Notes: a model not told the origin generated them from the letters alone. Numbered from the stretch's first letter, positions 49,047 through 58,505 are shown. The stretch: DNA of 64,000 nucleotides from Bacillus sp. Y1 (GCF_003586445.1 NZ_CP030028.1:1936501-2000500); one strand, 5' to 3'. Numbers and translations: made by a program.

Positions 49047-50975
49047 TTGAATAATCATACGTTTGAAACATTGCAATTTGAAGTGATTAAAGAGGAAATT
49101 GCCCATTATGCGTTAACCAACCAAGGAAAAGAAAAGGTGTTACAACTCACACCTTCCTTTCATTTAATACAAATCCAATCATGGATCGATGAGGTAACTG
49201 AAGCAGTGGAGATCATGAAAAAGAGCTCAAGTGTACCAGTTCACGGACTAGAAGGAATTGATACTTTACTAAATAGTATCAATAAAGGGGTTGCTCTTCG
49301 TGCTGACATATTAATGAAGCTTCATGAATTTTTAGATTGCTGTGGGAAAATGAGACGCTTTATGAAAGATAAGGAGTTTATGGCCCCTCGAGTCACAAGC
49401 TATATTTACTCCATTGATGAATTGCCTGGATTGGCAGAGGAAATTAATCGCTGTATCCGAAACGGAGTTGTGGACGATTACGCAAGTAAGGAATTACTTA
49501 AAATTAGAAAACAATTGGCAATACAAGAGGAGCGATTAAAAGAAAAACTTCAACAAATCGTCCGATCATCCAAACTAAAAACCTATTTGCAGGAAAGTGT
49601 TATCAGTCAAAGAGATGGAAGATACGTGATACCTGTGAAAAAGGAATATCGTCAAAAAGTAAAAGGGACGGTTCTAGATACTTCTGCCTCAGGATCGACG
49701 TTATTTATTGAGCCTGAAGAAGTTACCACTTACCAAGACCAACTTACCTGGATAAAGATGGATGAAGAAGCAGAAACTCAAAAGATTTTAATGTATCTTA
49801 CCGGGTTAGTCGAAGGAAAAGAACAGCAAATCCGATTGGCAGTCGAAACAATGGTTCACTATGACTTTTTGTTTGCCAAGGCAAAGTTTAGCCGAGCAAT
49901 CGATGGGAGAAGTGTATCCATAAACGAATCACACTTTATTGAATTAATTGAAGCAAGACATCCTTTAATAGGTAAGAATGTTGTCCCATTATACTTTAAG
50001 CTAGGTGCACCTGAAAATGCGTTAGTCATTACAGGTCCTAACACGGGTGGGAAAACGGTTGTCATAAAAACCGTTGGACTCTTAACACTAATGGCCCAAG
50101 CGGGTTTACACTTACCGGTTGCAGAAGGCAGTTCAGTGAGTATTTTTCAAAATATCTTAGTGGATATTGGGGATGGACAGAGTATTTTAGAAAACCTAAG
50201 TACCTTTAGTTCACGAATCGTAAATATTATTGACATTTTAAAAGAAGCCAATGATCGTACGTTAGTTTTATTGGATGAATTAGGTTCAGGAACTGATCCC
50301 GCTGAAGGAATGGGGCTTGCAACAGCAATCCTGGAGCAACTCTATAAGAAGGGAGCGACGTTATTAGCAACCACTCATTACAGTGAAATCAAAGAGTTTG
50401 CAGATCACCAGGATGGATTCATTAACGGATCGATGGAATTTGACTTAGACACTCTTCGTCCAACGTATCGTTTAATTATAGGAAAGGGAGGAGAGAGCCA
50501 AGCGTTTGCGATTGCGTTAAAGCTAGGTATTCACCCGAAAATCATCGAACGAGCTCATCAAATAACCTATAAAGAAGAAAAGGTGTATCCAGAATCGCAT
50601 GTATTACTTCAGGAAAAAATAGAACTCGAGAAGCAAATCATAATCAATAAATATCAATCGAGAGAAAAAGTAATGAAAGTTTCAAATCCTTCAGTACAAA
50701 AGTTTAATCAGGGTGATAATGTCATCGTCTCTCCTGAAAATGTGTTTGGTATTGTGTATAAAGGTCCAGACGAAAAAGGGAACTACATTGTTCAAATAAA
50801 AGGAGAAAAGGGATCTTATAACCATAAGCGTTTAACCCTTCATATTGAAGCAAGTGAGTTGTATCCGCCAGATTATGATTTCGATATTATATTTCAAACA
50901 AAAGAAAATCGAAAGTTAGATAAAATGTTATCAAAGAGACATATGGAGGGACAAAGCATTAATCACAAAAGTTAA
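49047..50975 (+). CDS. MutS2-like ATPase lacking the Smr domain
   Basis: A 642-residue MutS2-family ATPase. The clamp/lever region (1-~300) includes VIPVKKEYRQKVKGTVLDTS and GSTLFIEPEEV. Walker A GPNTGGKT is at 330-337, Walker B LVLLDELGSGTDP is centred on Asp410, and TTHYSEIKEFAD and GKGGESQAFAIALKLGI follow. A KOW-like segment (FNQGDNVIVSPENVFGIVYK) closes it. Canonical Bacillus MutS2 is ~785 residues and ends in an Smr nuclease domain, absent here. MutS2 splits collided ribosomes in B. subtilis, so this paralogue may act on the ribosome without cutting RNA. TTG start seven bases after AGGAGG. Confidence 0.9.
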   Translation: MNNHTFETLQFEVIKEEIAHYALTNQGKEKVLQLTPSFHLIQIQSWIDEVTEAVEIMKKSSSVPVHGLEGIDTLLNSINKGVALRADILMKLHEFLDCCGKMRRFMKDKEFMAPRVTSYIYSIDELPGLAEEINRCIRNGVVDDYASKELLKIRKQLAIQEERLKEKLQQIVRSSKLKTYLQESVISQRDGRYVIPVKKEYRQKVKGTVLDTSASGSTLFIEPEEVTTYQDQLTWIKMDEEAETQKILMYLTGLVEGKEQQIRLAVETMVHYDFLFAKAKFSRAIDGRSVSINESHFIELIEARHPLIGKNVVPLYFKLGAPENALVITGPNTGGKTVVIKTVGLLTLMAQAGLHLPVAEGSSVSIFQNILVDIGDGQSILENLSTFSSRIVNIIDILKEANDRTLVLLDELGSGTDPAEGMGLATAILEQLYKKGATLLATTHYSEIKEFADHQDGFINGSMEFDLDTLRPTYRLIIGKGGESQAFAIALKLGIHPKIIERAHQITYKEEKVYPESHVLLQEKIELEKQIIINKYQSREKVMKVSNPSVQKFNQGDNVIVSPENVFGIVYKGPDEKGNYIVQIKGEKGSYNHKRLTLHIEASELYPPDYDFDIIFQTKENRKLDKMLSKRHMEGQSINHKS

Positions 50976-51034
50976 ACATGATTATTCCTGATTTGGGTAC
51001 ACTACAGGGAAAGAGAGTCAGGAAGGGAGAAATC

Positions 51035-52045
51035 ATGGAACATACCTATCACGATGTAAAATTAACTGCTCCAGAGGTAGGAAGCTTGTGGATGCAGTAT
51101 ATAAGTGACAGTTTGTCCAAATGTGTTCTTGACCATTTTATTTATCATGTAAAAGACGAAGCAATTGGAAAAGTGCTGCGTTATGCCCGTAATTTATCGG
51201 AAAATCATCTCGAGAAAATCAAAGAGTTTTTTATAAAAGAAGAGCTTCCGATTCCAGTTGGTTTTACAGACGAAGATGTAAAGGTGGAAGCACCACCTTT
51301 ATTTACGGATACGTTTTTAATTGTGTACATTCATACCATGTCCATCCATGGGTTGACAAGGTATTCAGGTGCAATCGGAACATGTGTTAGAGAGGATGTA
51401 AGGAAGTATTTTATTCAATGTAGTGCAGAAACTACGCAATTGTATGATCAAGCAACGGAAGTGGTGTTGCACAAGGGAATCATCAGTAAACCTCCTACCA
51501 TGACAAACAAGTATACTGTGGAATATGTGACAAAACAAAGCTTTTTGACAGGATGGTTTGGAGATCATCGACCAATTAATTCGATTGAAATTGGTGGTAC
51601 GTATATAAATATGCATAAAAACGTAGTAAAGGTCGTATTAGAAATGGGCTTCAGGCAGGTAACTCAGTTAAAAGAAGTCGAGCAATTTATGACGCGTGCG
51701 GAAAAACTTTGTAAGAAACATATGGATATTTTATCTAAAATGCTAACAGACGATAATCTGCATGCGCCAAAATCATATGAACAAGAAGTCACTGATGCAA
51801 CTGTTGCACCATTTTCAGAAAAGCTTATGGTATACCATATTACAACTCTTCTTTCTGCTGCAATTGGGTATTATGGGGAAGCTTTATCAATGTGTCAAAG
51901 AAGAGATTTATCTGGAAGTTATGTAAAGATGATCACAGAAATAGGGTTATTAGCTGAAGATGGTGCGCAATTACTCATTGACTATGGATGGCTCGAACAA
52001 CCACCAGGAGCTCCAGATCGAGATAAATTAAAAAATGTAAAGTAA
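51035..52045 (+). CDS. DUF3231 family protein
   Basis: A 336-residue helical protein of the Bacillus DUF3231 family, with two CotF-like four-helix halves: LTAPEVGSLWMQYISDSLSK near the start and a repeat-like IGGTYINMHKNVVKVVLEMG and LMVYHITTLLSAAIGYYGEA in the second half. Function is unknown; relatives are spore-coat-like. ATG 51035 follows AGGAAGGGAG and is preferred over 50978. It lies 59 bp after the MutS2-like gene with no terminator between, so it shares the attenuator-controlled transcript. Confidence 0.88.
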   Translation: MEHTYHDVKLTAPEVGSLWMQYISDSLSKCVLDHFIYHVKDEAIGKVLRYARNLSENHLEKIKEFFIKEELPIPVGFTDEDVKVEAPPLFTDTFLIVYIHTMSIHGLTRYSGAIGTCVREDVRKYFIQCSAETTQLYDQATEVVLHKGIISKPPTMTNKYTVEYVTKQSFLTGWFGDHRPINSIEIGGTYINMHKNVVKVVLEMGFRQVTQLKEVEQFMTRAEKLCKKHMDILSKMLTDDNLHAPKSYEQEVTDATVAPFSEKLMVYHITTLLSAAIGYYGEALSMCQRRDLSGSYVKMITEIGLLAEDGAQLLIDYGWLEQPPGAPDRDKLKNVK

Positions 52046-52049
52046 GAAG

Positions 52050-52077
52050 GAGTTGCTCATATCGCAGCTCTTTTTTT
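52050..52077 (+). terminator. Rho-independent terminator
   Basis: GAGTTGC (52050-52056) pairs with GCAGCTC (52064-52070), one wobble, then seven T. Ends the MutS2-like/DUF3231 operon. Confidence 0.85.
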
Positions 52078-52225
52078 AAAAGGATAAAGGGACCATTTAT
52101 CGAATTATTTATATAGACAACAAATACCCCATTGAATTGAATACATTCCCTTTAAGTTTGTTATCATTGTACGTAGTTAGGGATGATATTTTATAAAATT
52201 TGACGTTAGATTAGGAGTTAGATAG

Positions 52226-52897
52226 GTGAGTTTTGGTGTACTTTTTATCATTGGAAATGTTTTAGCTGTTGTCATTATTAGTTGGTTATTAAAAAATAAA
52301 CTACTGTCCCGTAAATTTGTTTTTGTTCGAAAATTAATTATTTTTGGTTATGTCTTATTTCTACTCTCATTTATTAGTGTTGAGGGGCTAATTATAAAAG
52401 AGGCCTATGCTAAGGAGAATTATAATGAGAAAGAAATAGATTTTGTTGTTATTCTTGGAGCTGGCTTACAAGGAGAAGAGCCTTCAAAAACGTTGCAAGG
52501 AAGATTGGATGCAGGCTTAGAATTTTTGTTAGTTAACCGTGAGATCCCTGTCATTGTTTCGGGTGGTCAAGGTCCTGGGGAGACAATTACAGAAGCAGAG
52601 GCAATGGGAACATTTTTGGTGGAGAATGGCGTTGAAAAGGGACGAGTGTATTATGAGAGTCTATCCACTGACACGAACGAAAACCTAAAATTTTCTAGTG
52701 AAATGATGACTCAACTTGGTGTGAATAAACCGAAAATTCTTATCATTACAAGTGATTATCACTTGTTTCGAGCAAAGCTTTTAGCAGAGGAATACGGTTT
52801 AACTCCTTATGGGCTTGGTGGAGATTCCCCATTTTTTGTGAAGGTAAATTATTATATTCGTGAGTATTTTGGTGTGGTAAAGGATTTCGTTTTGTGA
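52226..52897 (+). CDS. YdcF/SanA-like DUF218 membrane protein
   Basis: A 223-residue protein. Two N-terminal hydrophobic segments (ITGNVLAVVIISWLL-like start and LIIFGYVLFLLSFISVEGLI) anchor a DUF218 domain: DFVVILGAGLQGEEPSKTLQ, VIVSGGQGPGETITEAEAMG, ESLSTDTNENLKFS and LIITSDYHLFRAKLLAEEYG. The family includes SanA/ElyC and is linked to envelope homeostasis; the reaction is not known. GTG start after GGAGTTAGATAG. Confidence 0.88.
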   Translation: MSFGVLFIIGNVLAVVIISWLLKNKLLSRKFVFVRKLIIFGYVLFLLSFISVEGLIIKEAYAKENYNEKEIDFVVILGAGLQGEEPSKTLQGRLDAGLEFLLVNREIPVIVSGGQGPGETITEAEAMGTFLVENGVEKGRVYYESLSTDTNENLKFSSEMMTQLGVNKPKILIITSDYHLFRAKLLAEEYGLTPYGLGGDSPFFVKVNYYIREYFGVVKDFVL

Positions 52898-52999
52898 GTT
52901 TCATTTGATTTTTAATGGAATTGGTTGTTTGTCCTGTACCAATCTTTTCATCCTTAAATACAATATTATGTGTATTAGTTTGAAGGGAGGAGTGACAGA

Positions 53000-53104
53000 A
53001 TGTCTTTGTTTATGGAGAAGTTTAACAAGAGGTATAAAGAAGCTGCTAAAGCAGAAAAAACAAAAGATAAAAAGAAAAAGAAGAAAGGTAAAAAAAAGAA
53101 ATAA
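53000..53104 (+). CDS. Small Lys-rich protein, 34 residues
   Basis: ATG 53000 after GGGAGGAG starts MSLFMEKFNKRYKEAAKAEK, followed by an almost pure Lys tail (TKDKKKKKKGKKKK). Very basic, possibly nucleic-acid- or spore-associated. I do not recognise it. A terminator follows at 53144. A longer ORF in another frame over the same bases is discounted because it lacks a ribosome site. Confidence 0.6.
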   Translation: MSLFMEKFNKRYKEAAKAEKTKDKKKKKKGKKKK

Positions 53105-53143
53105 GAAAAGTTCAATCCAAAAAAATAATTAAGTAGCAATCTA

Positions 53144-53195
53144 AAATCAATCACCAAGTTTTGAATACATGAAACGTTGGTAATTGATTTTTTTG
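53144..53195 (+). terminator. Terminator of the Lys-rich gene
   Basis: AAATCAATCACCAA (53144-53157) pairs with TTGGTAATTGATTT (53177-53190), one mismatch, then T's. The following 53196-53506 is AT-rich with no gene or hairpin that I can support. Confidence 0.85.
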
Positions 53196-53506
53196 TCTAT
53201 TTTCCGAATATGAGTGGAAGGTGTACTCAAATTAAAACAGAATAATAAAAATGTTCTAAATAAAACATAATTTAAGAGTAATTCCAATGTTCTAGCTATA
53301 AATTCAACTTGTCATCCTAATAATTGTTATTCTAATAAAATATTTCTAATATTAACTAATTCTAGGAGTAATAATAAATACAATAATCTCAACTTTTCTA
53401 CTTCCTCATGATACTATTGTAGTAGTATAATATAGGATAAAAGTAATTCATATGTCATAGCAACAATTTCTGAACCACACAATTATTCGAACTAGTGGAG
53501 GATAAG

Positions 53507-54073
53507 ATGTATATAAAAGTTGAGACATTGGCAGATCTTAATACATTTAATGAAATTTGGATGGAGTGTTGGCTCGAAAAGGGCTATATGCTAGATCCGA
53601 CCTTTGATGAGACAGATCGATTTATTATTCTTGATCAAGAGAATAGAGAAATTGGTACAATTGAGTTCAAATCCTACTATCCAACGAAGCAAAATTACAT
53701 TAACACGGTTTTCCCCTTTCACGAGATTGAGATGCTAGAAACAAATCCCATGAAGGTCATTGAAATAGATAAGGTATCTATTTTAAAGAAATATAGAGGG
53801 AAAAATCTTGAAAGATTATTATCCCTGTTTGTTCATTACACAGAATTCTACCAAATGAACTATTGCGTGGTTCTTTTGGAGAGAGTATTCTATAGAGCAT
53901 TAAGAAATGTATACAAAATACCTATCGAACCTGTTGCAGATCAAATGTATTACAAAGGTGATTACGTGATACCAGCAATTATTCACTCCCATGAAGTGTA
54001 TACAAAGAAGGAAGACTATCCATGGATTATTCATTCTAATCAAGGGTTCGAAAGGAAACCGATTTATACTTAA
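53507..54073 (+). CDS. GNAT-like (autoinducer-synthase-like) protein
   Basis: A 188-residue protein with an acyltransferase-like fold: FIILDQENREIGTIEFKSYY, VIEIDKVSILKKYRGKNLER (degenerate acetyl-CoA loop) and FYRALRNVYKIPIEPVADQM. The last block recalls N-acyl amino-acid/autoinducer synthases. ATG 53507 is preferred over 53495 (GTGGAGG five bases upstream). It is 12 bp before the GGDEF-EAL gene and probably co-transcribed, so it may belong to a signalling pathway. Confidence 0.65.
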   Translation: MYIKVETLADLNTFNEIWMECWLEKGYMLDPTFDETDRFIILDQENREIGTIEFKSYYPTKQNYINTVFPFHEIEMLETNPMKVIEIDKVSILKKYRGKNLERLLSLFVHYTEFYQMNYCVVLLERVFYRALRNVYKIPIEPVADQMYYKGDYVIPAIIHSHEVYTKKEDYPWIIHSNQGFERKPIYT

Positions 54074-54085
54074 AAGGAGAAAATA

Positions 54086-56434
54086 ATGTTCGCCCTCAAA
54101 AACAAAAAGTTTGCTTATCTTTTTATTGCTTTTTTTATTCTTACCAACTTCTTATGGAATTACTTCTTTCAGCATAAGCAAGCTTTTTTGGACTGGGGTG
54201 GAGTTACATTCCAAACCATTGCCTGCTTAACATCTTTTGGGTGGCTATTAGCAACGTATAAAAATGACGACGGCAAGGCCAAGAAGTTTTGGTTGTATTT
54301 AGGACTAGGAATCTTAAGTTATATTATAGGGATTCTTATTTGGGTTTTTTACGAGTTTATCTTAGGTGTTCATGGAGATACTCTTCTTTTGCCAAAAATC
54401 TTTTGGATTGGACAGAACGGGTTTTATTTTGTTGCCCTTTTATACATGATGAACGTTGTAAGAAGTAAGTTACTTACCATACGATTTTCCTTTGATATGT
54501 TGATCATCATGGCCGTTGCAACCACATTTAATTGGGTGTTCATTATCGCTCCGTTATTAAAAATGAAGGGAAATCCATTTCATCTCGTAGAACTCATGTA
54601 CCCAATATTAGATCTTGGGGTTTTAGGAGGAGTCATCAGTCTTTTTATTGCTTCAAACTCCGTTTTCAATAAAAAGACTTTATATCTATTAGTAGTAGGT
54701 TTATTAGTACAAATAATGGCTGATACGATTTTTTCATTTCTAACAGTAAAAAATTTGTACACGGTTGGAAGTATATCGGAGCCATTATGGATCCTATCAT
54801 TATTTATTCTTGCTTTGGCTGGACTTTATCATGAAGCTCCGTCCAATGTGAATGGCGAGAAAAGATACGAAACTGAGAGCAAGAACAAATTCTTCATTAA
54901 GCATAGCTTGCCTTATTTGGGAGTTGTGTTGCTATCATTGTATGTGATATCTCAAATTTACCATACTGCTCCTGTTGTTGTTGGATTGTTTTTAACGATT
55001 TTATTAGTGGTTTTAAGGCAACTATTTACCTTGTTAGAAAATGATAAATTGGTTTCTGAATTGAATGATTTAAATGAACAACTCGAGGTAAAGGTTAAAG
55101 AAAGAACGGACCGTTTAGTTGAAACGATTAATCAGATGGAATATTTAGCCTATCATGATGTTGTGACAGGCTTACCCAATAGAAGATTTATTGAAAAGCG
55201 GCTTTCAAGAGCGATCAGTAACCATAATGTACGTAGTAAAAAGAAAATCGCTTTCTTATTACTAGATTTAGATCGCTTTAAGCATATCAATGATAGTCTT
55301 GGACATTCATACGGGGATTTATTGTTAAAAGAGGTTGGAGATAGATTAAGTTCGAGTCTTAAACCCGATGAGCTAGTGTGCCGTATCGGTGGAGACGAAT
55401 ACGGGATATTACTCGAAAATACCAATGAATTACAAGTTGAGAAAATTTCGGAAAAAATTCTTACTGTCCTCCGTAAAACTTACGATATTAGAGGGGAAGA
55501 ACTATATGTAACACCTAGTATTGGGGTGTCAATTTTTCCAGAACATGGTAACAATTTTGAGTCCTTATTAATGAAGGCTGACACAGCAATGTATAAAGTG
55601 AAGGAAGCCGGCAAAAATCACTACAAAATATATCATGCAGAAATGGACATAGAGCCTCAAGTAACAATGGAAAACGCGTTACGAAAAGGGATAGAGCGGA
55701 ATGAACTAGAGCTTTACTACCAGCCTCAGGTTTCTCTTGAAAACAATAGTATTGTTGGTGTAGAGGCGTTGTTGCGTTGGATTAGACCTGATCTAGGGAT
55801 GGTTCCACCCTGCGAGTTTATCCCTCTGGCAGAGGAAACTGGACTTATTCTTCCTTTAGGAGAATGGGTATTGAAAGAAGCTTGTTTGCAATCTGTAAAA
55901 TGGGAAGAGCAGGGTCTTTTACCGATTCGAATTGCTGTCAATATATCAGCCATCCAATTTCAACAAAATAACTTTATTGAAAAGGTAACCGAGACTTTAT
56001 TTGAAACGAAAGCAAATCCAGAGAATATTGAACTAGAAATTACGGAAAGTGTGGCTATGGGTTCAATAGAAGAAACACTTTCTAAACTCCACTCTTTAAA
56101 GGAAATGGGCTTCCATATTGCTATGGATGATTTTGGTACAGGCTATTCTTCTTTGCAATATTTGAACCAGTATCCTATTGACCACTTGAAGATTGATCGA
56201 TCTTTTATTTCTTCACTAAATACTAGTGAGAAAAATGTTGCCATTGTTAAATTGATTATTTTGATGGCTAAAGGATTAAATTACAAGGTGATTGCTGAGG
56301 GAGTAGAAGACGATAGTCAAAAGATATTCTTACAATCCATCGAATGCGACGAATATCAAGGTTATCTGTTCAGTCCTCCTTTAAATAAGCTGGATACAGA
56401 AGCATTATTGCAGCATCAACTTAATAAAAGTTAA
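54086..56434 (+). CDS. Membrane GGDEF-EAL cyclic-di-GMP enzyme
   Basis: A 782-residue protein. About eight to nine helices cover 8-315, followed by a short coiled coil (LNDLNEQLEVKVKERTDRLV). A GGDEF domain follows with GGDEY at 435-439; the inhibitory-site position reads KPDE, so product inhibition is likely lost. The EAL domain has EALLR at 560-564, ITESV, MDDFGTGYSSLQYL, LKIDRSFI and IAEGVED, all needed for phosphodiesterase activity. Both synthesis and degradation of c-di-GMP look possible. Start after AAAAGGAG. Confidence 0.93.
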   Translation: MFALKNKKFAYLFIAFFILTNFLWNYFFQHKQAFLDWGGVTFQTIACLTSFGWLLATYKNDDGKAKKFWLYLGLGILSYIIGILIWVFYEFILGVHGDTLLLPKIFWIGQNGFYFVALLYMMNVVRSKLLTIRFSFDMLIIMAVATTFNWVFIIAPLLKMKGNPFHLVELMYPILDLGVLGGVISLFIASNSVFNKKTLYLLVVGLLVQIMADTIFSFLTVKNLYTVGSISEPLWILSLFILALAGLYHEAPSNVNGEKRYETESKNKFFIKHSLPYLGVVLLSLYVISQIYHTAPVVVGLFLTILLVVLRQLFTLLENDKLVSELNDLNEQLEVKVKERTDRLVETINQMEYLAYHDVVTGLPNRRFIEKRLSRAISNHNVRSKKKIAFLLLDLDRFKHINDSLGHSYGDLLLKEVGDRLSSSLKPDELVCRIGGDEYGILLENTNELQVEKISEKILTVLRKTYDIRGEELYVTPSIGVSIFPEHGNNFESLLMKADTAMYKVKEAGKNHYKIYHAEMDIEPQVTMENALRKGIERNELELYYQPQVSLENNSIVGVEALLRWIRPDLGMVPPCEFIPLAEETGLILPLGEWVLKEACLQSVKWEEQGLLPIRIAVNISAIQFQQNNFIEKVTETLFETKANPENIELEITESVAMGSIEETLSKLHSLKEMGFHIAMDDFGTGYSSLQYLNQYPIDHLKIDRSFISSLNTSEKNVAIVKLIILMAKGLNYKVIAEGVEDDSQKIFLQSIECDEYQGYLFSPPLNKLDTEALLQHQLNKS

Positions 56435-56442
56435 AAAAAGAG

Positions 56443-56474
56443 AAGCATTTCTTCATGAAGAAATGCTTTTTTTA
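56443..56474 (+). terminator. Palindromic terminator
   Basis: AAGCATTTCTTCA (56443-56455) and TGAAGAAATGCTT (56456-56468) form a full palindrome, then T's. Ends the GGDEF-EAL gene. Confidence 0.9.
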
Positions 56475-56605
56475 AAGCATAGTGTCTTATTTTTGAAAAG
56501 AGATGAAAGTTTGATTAGAATGATTATGATAAAGTATATATCCAAGTGGGCATAGGTTGTCTAGGGTATACATACATAACTGCATATGGTATTGGAGGAT
56601 TCATA

Positions 56606-57664
56606 TTGGAAATAGGTGTAAGTACATTTGTAGAAACAACACCGGATGTAGTGACGGGTGAGGTAGTGAGTCATGCACAACGGATCCGCGAAGTAGTGGA
56701 AGAAATCGTTCTAGCTGATCAAGTCGGTTTAGATGTGTTTGGGGTAGGGGAGCATCATAGAGAAGATTTTGCTGCTTCTTCTCCAGCAGTAGTATTAGCG
56801 GCTGCCGCTTCACAAACAAAACGTATTCGTCTTACGAGTGCGGTTACCGTTCTATCATCTGCTGATCCTGTTCGTGTGTTTCAAGATTTTGCAACCCTTG
56901 ATGCAATCTCAAATGGCCGAGCTGAAATTATGGCAGGACGAGGGTCATTTATTGAGTCATTTCCATTGTTCGGATACGATTTAGCGGATTATGATGAATT
57001 GTTTGAAGAGAAGTTGGATTTATTACTGAAGATTAGGGAGTCTGAGATTGTTACTTGGTCAGGTAACCATCGACCGGCCATTCATCAAAAAGGAGTATAT
57101 CCACGTCCGGTCCAACATCCACTTCCGGTATGGATAGGAAGTGGTGGGAATTCTGAATCAGTCATCCGTGCTGGAATTCTTGGCCTACCACTCGTATTAG
57201 CGATTATTGGAGGAAGACCCGTACAATTTGCTCCACTTGTTGAGCTTTATAAACAGGCAGCTGCTCATGCCGGTCATGATGTATCAAAGCTAACGGTAGC
57301 TTCTCACTCTCATGGATTTATTGCAGAAGAAACAGAACTAGCTGCAAACAAGTTTTTTCCATCAACCCAACAGGTCATGAATGTACTTGGGCGGGAGCGC
57401 GGTTGGGGGCATTATGGTCGTGCTAGCTTTGATGCGGCACGTAGCTTTGAAGGTGCTTTGTACGTAGGAGATTCAAAGACAGTGGCAGAAAAAATCATTT
57501 ATTTACGAAAAACTGTAGGGATTACACGTTTTATGCTTCACGTACCGGTTGGGTCTATGCCTCATGAAGATGTAATGAAGGCAATAGAATTACTAGGCAG
57601 GGAAGTGGCTCCAATCGTGAAGGAAGAAGTTGCAAAATGGGAAGCGTCTTTGGGTATCGAGTAA
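56606..57664 (+). CDS. LLM-class flavin-dependent monooxygenase
   Basis: A 352-residue luciferase-like oxidoreductase: LEIGVSTFVETTPDVVTGEV, LADQVGLDVFGVGEHHREDF (the EHH motif), LTSAVTVLSSADPVRVFQDF and AEIMAGRGSFIESFPLFGYD. It should use FMNH2 supplied by a separate reductase to oxidise an aliphatic substrate. TTG 56606 lies seven bases after GGAGG; the frame opens at 56546 without a ribosome site. Monocistronic. Confidence 0.9.
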   Translation: MEIGVSTFVETTPDVVTGEVVSHAQRIREVVEEIVLADQVGLDVFGVGEHHREDFAASSPAVVLAAAASQTKRIRLTSAVTVLSSADPVRVFQDFATLDAISNGRAEIMAGRGSFIESFPLFGYDLADYDELFEEKLDLLLKIRESEIVTWSGNHRPAIHQKGVYPRPVQHPLPVWIGSGGNSESVIRAGILGLPLVLAIIGGRPVQFAPLVELYKQAAAHAGHDVSKLTVASHSHGFIAEETELAANKFFPSTQQVMNVLGRERGWGHYGRASFDAARSFEGALYVGDSKTVAEKIIYLRKTVGITRFMLHVPVGSMPHEDVMKAIELLGREVAPIVKEEVAKWEASLGIE

Positions 57665-57729
57665 TGCCAAATCATTTGACTTCTTGGCTTGCTTACGCGT
57701 ATGATTGCTAGGAAGATAATTAATAATCG

Positions 57730-57846
57730 AAGGGGAGTAGCTATAACAGCAAAGTCGTCACTACGAGATGAAAATCTCCGGCTTTGTTGGGCAATCTTTG
57801 TTGCTAGCGAGACCTTTGCCATTGTTTTGGTAAAGGTCTGCCCCTT
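57730..57846 (+). ncRNA. yybP-ykoY manganese riboswitch
   Basis: AAGGGG (57730-57735) pairs with CCCCTT (57841-57846) as P1. GGGGAGTAGC opens the element, CAAAGTCGTCA (57750-57760) and CGGCTTTGTTG form the P2/P3 side, and GCTAGCGAGACCTTTGCC with GGTAAAGGTCT forms the second helix. These are the conserved blocks of the yybP-ykoY class as known from B. subtilis ykoY. It binds Mn2+ at the junction of the two helical legs. A terminator directly follows, so Mn2+ would promote read-through. Confidence 0.88.
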
Positions 57847-57851
57847 TTCGT

Positions 57852-57890
57852 AAGATCATTACCACGTTGGTAGTGATCTTTCTTATTTTT
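57852..57890 (+). terminator. Riboswitch expression-platform terminator
   Basis: AAGATCATTACCA (57852-57864) pairs with TGGTAGTGATCTT (57868-57880), one wobble, then TCTTATTTTT. It lies between the riboswitch and the lipoprotein gene. Confidence 0.88.
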
Positions 57891-57919
57891 CAAGAATAAA
57901 AAATATGGAGGAAAGAAGA

Positions 57920-58366
57920 ATGAAGAGAAAGTGGATGGCGTTAACATTAACGGCGGTTATAGCATTAAGTGGTTGTTCGTTCTTGGAAGAAGTGAACGGA
58001 ACACTTAACTATGTAAATCAAGCAACAGATTATGTAAATGAAGCGACGGAGTTTGCTAACGAAGTACCAGCTATGGCCGAGCAAGCAATTTCAGATACAC
58101 AAGCATTAGCAGAATTAGAAACAAGATTATTAGAGATGAAACAAGAGATTGAAGCATTTAGTCAACTTGAAGCTCCGAGTATTGCGGAGGAGCTCCACCA
58201 ACAAGTTATTGAGCAGAATGATAGGGCATTAGAAGGGATAAATGTATTTTTATCAAATATTGAAAACGGTGAACTGGATCCTACTTTGTTGGAAAATACC
58301 GAATTATTTACAACCATACAAGAGTTAACGGAGCTTTCTGATCAAATTCAGCAGCTTGGTGAATAA
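57920..58366 (+). CDS. yybP: DUF6376 lipoprotein, YybP-like
   Basis: A 148-residue lipoprotein. MKRKWMALTLTAVIALSGC carries a lipobox (LSGC), and the mature part is acidic and helical (LEEVNGTLNYVNQATDYVNE; ATEFANEVPAMAEQAISDTQ; LEAPSIAEELHQQVIEQNDR). It matches DUF6376. The preceding Mn2+ riboswitch and the 148-residue length fit B. subtilis YybP (inference, not a search). ATG 57920 follows GGAGGAAAG and is preferred over 57905. Its role in Mn2+ handling is unknown. Confidence 0.8.
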   Translation: MKRKWMALTLTAVIALSGCSFLEEVNGTLNYVNQATDYVNEATEFANEVPAMAEQAISDTQALAELETRLLEMKQEIEAFSQLEAPSIAEELHQQVIEQNDRALEGINVFLSNIENGELDPTLLENTELFTTIQELTELSDQIQQLGE

Positions 58367-58450
58367 TGCAGTCGAACACCATTGTGGCCAGAAGGTTGAA
58401 CTAATGGATAAGTGGCATATAGTCTTCAGAAGTAATGTAAATGTAAAAGA

Positions 58451-58484
58451 AAAGGTAAGCGTTATATCGCTTACCTTTTTTTCT
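58451..58484 (+). terminator. Rho-independent terminator
   Basis: AAAGGTAAGCG (58451-58461) pairs with CGCTTACCTTT (58468-58478), then TTTTTTC. Ends the DUF6376 gene. Confidence 0.9.
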
Positions 58485-58505
58485 CAATGGGATAATAGAT
58501 ACTGC

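Noticed and set aside
52905..53132. A 75-residue rightward ORF over the Lys-rich gene
   Set aside because: No ribosome site; the overlapping frame from ATG 53000 has GGGAGGAG and a natural stop before the terminator.
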